From contig CALKHR010000031.1 in the NCBI GenBank assembly GCA_937988885.1, forward strand, positions 1-9,719: a stretch of 9,719 nucleotides of DNA. The letters are read 5' to 3'. Numbering within the stretch: the first letter of the stretch is position 1; every line of letters starts with the position of its first letter. A model generated the notes under the pieces. It saw nothing but the letters and a program-made list of their open reading frames with translations. It was not told the DNA's origin and did not search any database. The position numbers and the translations under genes were made by a program. The DNA comes from an uncultured Roseiflexaceae bacterium (GTDB lineage Bacteria > Chloroflexota > Chloroflexia > Chloroflexales > Roseiflexaceae). Below are positions 5,355-9,719 of the stretch, one piece after another.

Positions 5355-8300
5355 CAGGTCGTCCCACGCGGCCAGCACTAGCCGTCGGGTGCGGTACTCG
5401 CCGTACTGCCTGATCTCCTTCTCCTTCAGCACGCGGAACGTCTCGCCCGGGAAGTCCTCGCCATACACATCCTGCGGGTCGAGGATGTAGCGCAGCTCGT
5501 CGCGGGTGAGGCCGTAGAGCTTGGCGATCAGCGCGTCGAGTTCGGCGCGCAGCACCGCTCGGCGCTGCTCGTCCCAGATGAACGGCGGCGGCGCATCGTT
5601 TTGGAACAGGTTCAGGTGCTTGACGCCATTGGCGATGCCGTCGTCGGCGTATTGCTGCGTGGCGCGGTGATTGGCCCGCCGCTGCTCGATGATCTGGCCC
5701 CGCAGGTCCACATCGGCCTCCGCCCAGACATCCTGGGCAAATGCCTGGATATCATAGGCGGTGTAGACTAACTCCAAGACTCTGGGCACGATAAAGGCCA
5801 GTTCTTTCTTCCCAAATGTTTCGGGCGGCAGCACGGGGAGTTGTTTAACGATGAAGAAGTTGAGGTGAGTACCGCCAACTTTAGGTCGAGTAAGGGCATC
5901 AAAAACCAGTGCATTTACACAAGCTAAAAAGCAGGTAATTTGGGATGTGCTTGTGTCATCGAAGAATACTAGTGGCGCATTATTCCCCACCGCCACCCGT
6001 GGTAATAAGCTAAAGATAGCGGTGCGCTCATTTGTTGCATTGGTAATATCACGAAAACTTAGCAACCAACCACGCTGCCAATTACGATCAGCAAGCCGAG
6101 CATCAACATGTTGTTGTTCAACCCAATAGCGTGGTGTAATGCTTTGATAAGGGTCACGTAGTTTTTCTAATGAAAGATCATTGGTTTCTTTGCCATCATA
6201 ACTGGCCCAACGATGGGTAAATTGATGAAGCAGTTTGGCTTCATAGAGCGGTAATAGACCTTCTCCTGCTTGATTTTTAAAAAGCCCGCTATCGTTTGAC
6301 ATGTCGAACATACGCATAAATGATACACCCCAAGGGTTAGGGTTGACCTTTGTTTGTTTGGCTGAGAGTGAACTATCCACTCGCTCATTGATCAGTACAG
6401 GGACGCGCCGATAGATTTTTTTGGTAAGCTCAGCATCGGCATTGGTGCGAAACACTGGTGCTGTTCGGGTATTAGGGTTAATTATAATAAGATCTTGTGA
6501 TGTTAGAGAGAATTTTCGCTGGGTGTCAAAAAGATGCGATGGGCGTGTTAGATAAAAAGCAAAGTCAATTGGTTTATTATAAATGTCACCTCCTATTGTT
6601 AAAGCACAAAAATGAGGATGGGTTCTGTGAATACCAGGGAAAATCCCTTCCAAATTGACGAAATCATAAAGACTAATAAGTTGTTGTTTAGATATCAAAT
6701 CATCAAAAAAGAACTTATTGGTATCATCAGTCGCAATGCCGCTTTGTACAATAATCCCAGCTCGACCTGTATCAGCGATCATATTGCGGGCATGTTCAGC
6801 AAACAGGGCGTAAGTGTTGACATCGCCCACAGCGGTGAGTGGGAAGCGCCCTGATGCCCGTATAAAACGACTGCTGCTTTCGGCCAGTTGTTTGGCGGTA
6901 TCAAACTCGGCGATTCGCAGCCGCTGGCGTGCATCACCATTGCGCCAAGCTTCGATCACACGCTCTCGGGCGGCTTTATTGCTCGCCTCCATAATCTCGC
7001 GCACATCAACAAAATGCTCCTGCTCTTGCAGTTTAATGCGCTCCCACGGCGGGTTGCCAAGGATCACATCAAAGCCGCTTTGGCGCTCGCCCCTGCTAAA
7101 CACTTGGGGGAACTCCAGCTCCCAATGGAAGAAGTTGGCTTGGGCGGCCAGTCCATCGGCGGCACCGATCAGATCGGCCCGCACGCCGTTGGGGTTGCGC
7201 TCGTAGTCGGCCAGTGTCTTGGTGGTGGGGATGAGGTGCTGCTGCGCCTTGGTCTGCGGCAGGAAGAACGCGGCGGTCCACAGGTTGAAGCGGGTGATCT
7301 CGTTGCGCAGCTTGCCCCGCAGCGTTTGGTAGTCGTTGGCCTTCTGGCGCACCGCCTTCACGCTATCGCTGGCCTGGTTATCGAGCTTGTTCATCGCCTC
7401 GGCGTATTGCTGGCCATCGTCCTTGGGCGTGAGCATGCCGAACATATCGTGCTGCTGCACACCCGCCTGGTACTGCTCGCGCTCGGTTTTGTTGCGTTTG
7501 CGTAGGGCACTGCTCACCGCCTTATCATCGCCAGTGACCGGCTTAAAGGCGTCGTCGGGGATGCCCGCCGCCACCAGCGCCCGCGTTGCGCCGATCAGGC
7601 CGTTGCCGTGGCGGATGTGGTGGTCGAGGAAGCTGAGCGGCTTGCCGATGCTATGCCCCTCCAACCACAGCGCAAGTTTACATAAATCGACCGCCAATGG
7701 ATTGAGATCGACGCCGAAGATGCAGTGCTGGATGACATCGCGCACTGCCTCGCGGAAGACGGTGGGGGTGGGTTGATCCTCGCCGCTGCGGATGCGGGCC
7801 AGATCGCGGCCCAGGCGTCGGGCGGCGGCCAGCAAAAAGTGCCCGCTGCCACAGGTCGGGTCACAGACCTTGATATCGAGCAGGGCGGCTTCACGCTGCT
7901 GCGGGGTGAGCCGAGGCTGCGACCAGACGCGCTCGGCCAGCACGGGTTCCAGCGCGCTCTTGATCAGCTCCTGCACCAGCTCGGGGCGGGTGTAGTACGA
8001 GCCGGTGGTCTTGCGCTCGGTTCCGGCGACCAGTAGGAAGCTGCGGGCGTTCGGCCCGATCACGGGGCGCAGGTCGAGCAGGCTCTCGTAGACGCTGCCG
8101 AGCTCTTCGACATCGAGCGCGCCGTAGTTGACCCGCCACTGGCTGTTGCTCTCGGCGTCGTGGTAGAGCGAGAGCGCCTTGATCGCGGCGACCAGGGCGC
8201 GGTTGCTGAGCTGTTGGCCGTTCAGGTCGCGCAGGGCCGCTTCGCTGAACAGGTCGCCATCGAGCGGGGCCAGGCCGAGCGCGGCGGGCTTGTCGGTATC

Positions 8301-9452
8301 GGTGCCCTCGAATAGTTGGAAAGTGATCTGCAGGCCGCGCCACAGGTCGTCGTGCTGGCTGTAGGACAGGCTGGGGTGCATCACCAAGCGGCGCAGGCGG
8401 CTCATCGAGTAGTGCTCGAAGTAGACGGTGAGCGGCTGATTATCCTTGACACCCTTCAGCACACTATCGAACGATTGCAGGCTGCGCAGGTCCTCGGTAT
8501 CGTGCGAGGGCAGCGCGGCGATCAGTCCCCGTTCCTCGGCCACCATCAGGAACAGCATGCGGTAGACCAGCCGCAGCAGTTGGCGATAGAAGCCCTGCGC
8601 GGTGAGCGAATCGACGCTATCCTTACCCGTGGTGAGGCCCTTGATCAGCTTATCGCGCAACACCTGATTGGCGGGGTGGCTCAGTAGGCCATCGCCGAGG
8701 TGCTTCAGCGCCGCCTCCACGCCCACGCGCAGCCCCTCGCGCACACGGCCACCCTGCTCGACGGCCTGTTGGTGGTAGCGCTCCAGCCAGCAGTCATGCG
8801 CGTTGCTGCTGTCCTTGGGCAAGCGGCTGCGGTGCAGCAGGCGGAACATCAGCACGAACTCGCCGAACTTCTCGTCGGAGAACATAGCCTGCAGGTCGAA
8901 CTCGACGAAGGTGGGGCGGGCGAAGCGCGAGGAATCGCGCAGCAGCCGCAGGCGCAGGCCATTGGTGATGATGCCCCAGACCTGCTCGGAGCTGTTGAGG
9001 TACTCCTGCATCAGGGCGTGCGGCGACAGGCGCGGCCCGCCCGAGGGAGCGCGGGCATCGAGTCGCTGGTGCGCGCCTGCGATATGGATCGGTGGCGAAT
9101 CGGGGTTGGGGTCGGCGCGGTGCGAGATAGCGTAGGTGCGCCCGTCGATCTGGTAGGCGTTGGAGTTGGCAGTTGGCTCGTAGCCCAAGTTTTGCAGCAG
9201 TGGCGAGATCCACTTCTGGCGCGTCAGGCTTGTGGCGCTCTCGTTGGGGCCAAGCGCCTGGAAGTTTTTGTAAAAGACCTGCCATTGTGTGCGGGCGATT
9301 TGCCACACATCGGCGGCAAGATCATTCACCGTTTGCTTGCTAGCGATCTCGAAGTCGCTCGGGCGCTGGCCGGGCAGATCGGCGGCGGCGATTTGGGCGA
9401 GCAGATCGGCGGGAAGCAGGCCACCTTCGGTAATGATGGTTGAAAAGCTCAT
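5334..9452 (-). CDS. Eco57I/TaqI-like adenine-N6 DNA methyltransferase, 1372 residues
   Basis: The protein transfers methyl groups from S-adenosylmethionine to adenine N6 in DNA. GSYYTRPELV (484-493) precedes the fold, motif I is DPTCGSGHFL (531-540), FGVDLNP (579-585) is the next strand, and the catalytic motif IV is NPPW at 800-803. The C-terminal half has the target-recognition features of the family: YEAKLLHQFTHRW (1070-1082), TPRYWVEQQ (1106-1114) and KVGGTHLNFFIVKQLPVLPP (1191-1210). The N-terminus (GGLLPADLL and a WGIITNGLRLRLLRD stretch at 159-173) resembles the end of the nuclease-like domain of type IIG and DISARM-type enzymes, but no D...ExK is visible, so I infer it does not cut. 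GGTGA lies three bases before the ATG. It could be the modification arm of the McrB/McrC-like pair or a solitary enzyme; no PglZ, DrmA or DrmB is in view to make it BREX or DISARM. Confidence 0.9.
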   Translation of the reverse strand: MSFSTIITEGGLLPADLLAQIAAADLPGQRPSDFEIASKQTVNDLAADVWQIARTQWQVFYKNFQALGPNESATSLTRQKWISPLLQNLGYEPTANSNAYQIDGRTYAISHRADPNPDSPPIHIAGAHQRLDARAPSGGPRLSPHALMQEYLNSSEQVWGIITNGLRLRLLRDSSRFARPTFVEFDLQAMFSDEKFGEFVLMFRLLHRSRLPKDSSNAHDCWLERYHQQAVEQGGRVREGLRVGVEAALKHLGDGLLSHPANQVLRDKLIKGLTTGKDSVDSLTAQGFYRQLLRLVYRMLFLMVAEERGLIAALPSHDTEDLRSLQSFDSVLKGVKDNQPLTVYFEHYSMSRLRRLVMHPSLSYSQHDDLWRGLQITFQLFEGTDTDKPAALGLAPLDGDLFSEAALRDLNGQQLSNRALVAAIKALSLYHDAESNSQWRVNYGALDVEELGSVYESLLDLRPVIGPNARSFLLVAGTERKTTGSYYTRPELVQELIKSALEPVLAERVWSQPRLTPQQREAALLDIKVCDPTCGSGHFLLAAARRLGRDLARIRSGEDQPTPTVFREAVRDVIQHCIFGVDLNPLAVDLCKLALWLEGHSIGKPLSFLDHHIRHGNGLIGATRALVAAGIPDDAFKPVTGDDKAVSSALRKRNKTEREQYQAGVQQHDMFGMLTPKDDGQQYAEAMNKLDNQASDSVKAVRQKANDYQTLRGKLRNEITRFNLWTAAFFLPQTKAQQHLIPTTKTLADYERNPNGVRADLIGAADGLAAQANFFHWELEFPQVFSRGERQSGFDVILGNPPWERIKLQEQEHFVDVREIMEASNKAARERVIEAWRNGDARQRLRIAEFDTAKQLAESSSRFIRASGRFPLTAVGDVNTYALFAEHARNMIADTGRAGIIVQSGIATDDTNKFFFDDLISKQQLISLYDFVNLEGIFPGIHRTHPHFCALTIGGDIYNKPIDFAFYLTRPSHLFDTQRKFSLTSQDLIIINPNTRTAPVFRTNADAELTKKIYRRVPVLINERVDSSLSAKQTKVNPNPWGVSFMRMFDMSNDSGLFKNQAGEGLLPLYEAKLLHQFTHRWASYDGKETNDLSLEKLRDPYQSITPRYWVEQQHVDARLADRNWQRGWLLSFRDITNATNERTAIFSLLPRVAVGNNAPLVFFDDTSTSQITCFLACVNALVFDALTRPKVGGTHLNFFIVKQLPVLPPETFGKKELAFIVPRVLELVYTAYDIQAFAQDVWAEADVDLRGQIIEQRRANHRATQQYADDGIANGVKHLNLFQNDAPPPFIWDEQRRAVLRAELDALIAKLYGLTRDELRYILDPQDVYGEDFPGETFRVLKEKEIRQYGEYRTRRLVLAAWDDLGDKVTR
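5761..6780 (-). other. AT-rich specificity segment inside the methyltransferase gene
   Basis: Hand counts give 33%, 33%, 40% and 22% GC for the four 60-base lines from 6481 to 6720, against 73% and 65% for the lines at 8041 and 8101, and 62% for the line at 5701. The low-GC stretch maps to about residues 890-1230. This lies just after the catalytic motif and covers the expected target-recognition region. The reading frame is intact. A composition step confined to this region suggests that the specificity half was exchanged or came from a different source. Confidence 0.65.
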
Positions 9453-9455
9453 AGT

Positions 9456-9515
9456 TCACCACACAATCAATGGCAGAGGATGGAAGTATATCCACAGATT
9501 ACACAGATTAGGTAA
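9456..9515 (-). promoter_or_regulatory. Upstream region of the methyltransferase: weak ribosome site and possible promoter
   Basis: GGTGA (9456-9460) is the only ribosome-binding candidate, three bases from the ATG. TATACT (9485-9490, minus strand) is a reasonable -10 box; the best -35 candidate is TTACCT (9510-9515) with a 19-base spacer, which is a weak match. The promoter call is tentative. Confidence 0.25.
9493..9510. repeat. Two tandem copies of CACAGATTA
   Basis: CACAGATTA occurs twice in direct contact (9493-9501 and 9502-9510), between the candidate -10 and -35 boxes of the methyltransferase. It could be a binding site for a regulator acting as a direct-repeat dimer. Similar ATCTGTGTAATCTGTGG strings are scattered in many bacterial genomes, so it may be just another dispersed repeat. 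Confidence 0.5.
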
Positions 9516-9558
9516 GGGTTAACCGTTTTGTATAGCTAAGACAGACGACGACTAGGCG

Positions 9559-9651
9559 CTGTCATGTCGAACGAAGAGAGACATCTCAACGTATTTCATC
9601 GCAATCACGATGAGATTCCTCATTTCGCTGGCGCTCCATTCGGAATGACAG
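9559..9651. repeat. 93-base inverted-repeat element upstream of the methyltransferase
   Basis: It begins CTGTCATGTCGAACGAAG and ends CCATTCGGAATGACAG, with the same CTGTCAT/ATGACAG ends as the elements at 5031 and 5196. Inside, GACATCTCAACG and CGATGAGATTCCTCATTTCG carry the family's GAATCTC-like boxes. With the copies on the other side it brackets the methyltransferase gene. Confidence 0.75.
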
Positions 9652-9682
9652 TGCGTTGCGATGTACTGCAACGGCTAAGCAT

Positions 9683-9719
9683 TGTCATGTCGAACGAAGA
9701 GAGACATCTCAACGTACCA
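9683..9719. repeat. Second copy of the upstream element, cut by the window edge
   Basis: TGTCATGTCGAACGAAGAGA and the following GACATCTCAACGTA repeat the left arm of the element at 9559-9651, 123 bases further right. The copy runs off the window, so its right arm and length are unknown. A repeat array may begin here. Confidence 0.7.

Noticed and set aside
6888..9443. Plus-strand open frames opposite the methyltransferase (for example 8700-9443)
   Set aside because: They are shadows of the methyltransferase. The longer ones cluster in its GC-rich parts and carry no motifs.
1..9452. BREX or DISARM assignment
   Set aside because: The methyltransferase resembles those of such systems, but no PglZ, BrxC, DrmA, DrmB or phospholipase-D-like gene is visible in the window.
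5334..9452. Type IIG single-chain restriction-methylation enzyme
   Set aside because: No D...ExK nuclease site can be found in the N-terminal region, so self-contained cutting is not supported.

Overview
The window holds four protein-coding genes, all on the minus strand, and a dense set of dispersed repeats. Reading in the direction of transcription (from high to low coordinates): a 1372-residue Eco57I/TaqI-like adenine-N6 DNA methyltransferase (9452-5334); an intergenic block of nearly 900 bases made of tandem and inverted repeats; a 100-residue stand-alone GIY-YIG nuclease (4441-4139); a 903-residue McrB-like AAA+ protein (4070-1359); and, 8 bases further on, an McrC-like PD-(D/E)xK nuclease of the DUF2357 type (1350 to beyond base 1). 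The last gene has no stop in the window, so the locus continues to the left.

The most likely reading is a defence (restriction-type) locus. The methyltransferase could mark self DNA. The tightly coupled McrB-like motor and McrC-like nuclease form the effector pair. McrBC proper is a type IV system that cuts modified DNA and carries no methyltransferase; LlaJI is the known precedent for McrB/McrC-like proteins encoded beside methyltransferases, but those are cytosine-5 enzymes. An adenine methyltransferase with no recognisable nuclease active site, next to an McrB/McrC-like pair, is therefore the part most worth following up. That the methyltransferase and the pair work together is inference, because repeats and an unrelated-looking GIY-YIG gene lie between them.

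The repeats form one related family. Its ends read CTGTCAT ... ATGACAG around a core like TTCCGAACGGAGTGAGGAATCTC. Copies occur as a 78/162-base periodic array (4474-5030), as two 94-base inverted-repeat elements (5031-5124 and 5196-5289), and as one full and one cut-off element upstream of the methyltransferase (9559-9719). They bracket the methyltransferase gene on both sides. The GIY-YIG gene starts about 30 bases from the edge of the array.

Base composition is a mosaic. Most of the coding sequence is GC-rich (sampled lines near 65-73%), but the specificity half of the methyltransferase falls to about 32% in its poorest part, and sampled parts of the GIY-YIG gene are near 42%. GC-rich coding sequence, octamer runs of the GTCACCTTGTCACCCC kind, and abundant dispersed repeats would fit a Chloroflexota genome (the Roseiflexus/Herpetosiphon kind), but this is a guess from style, not a marker gene. 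No tRNA, rRNA, CRISPR array or complete insertion sequence was seen.
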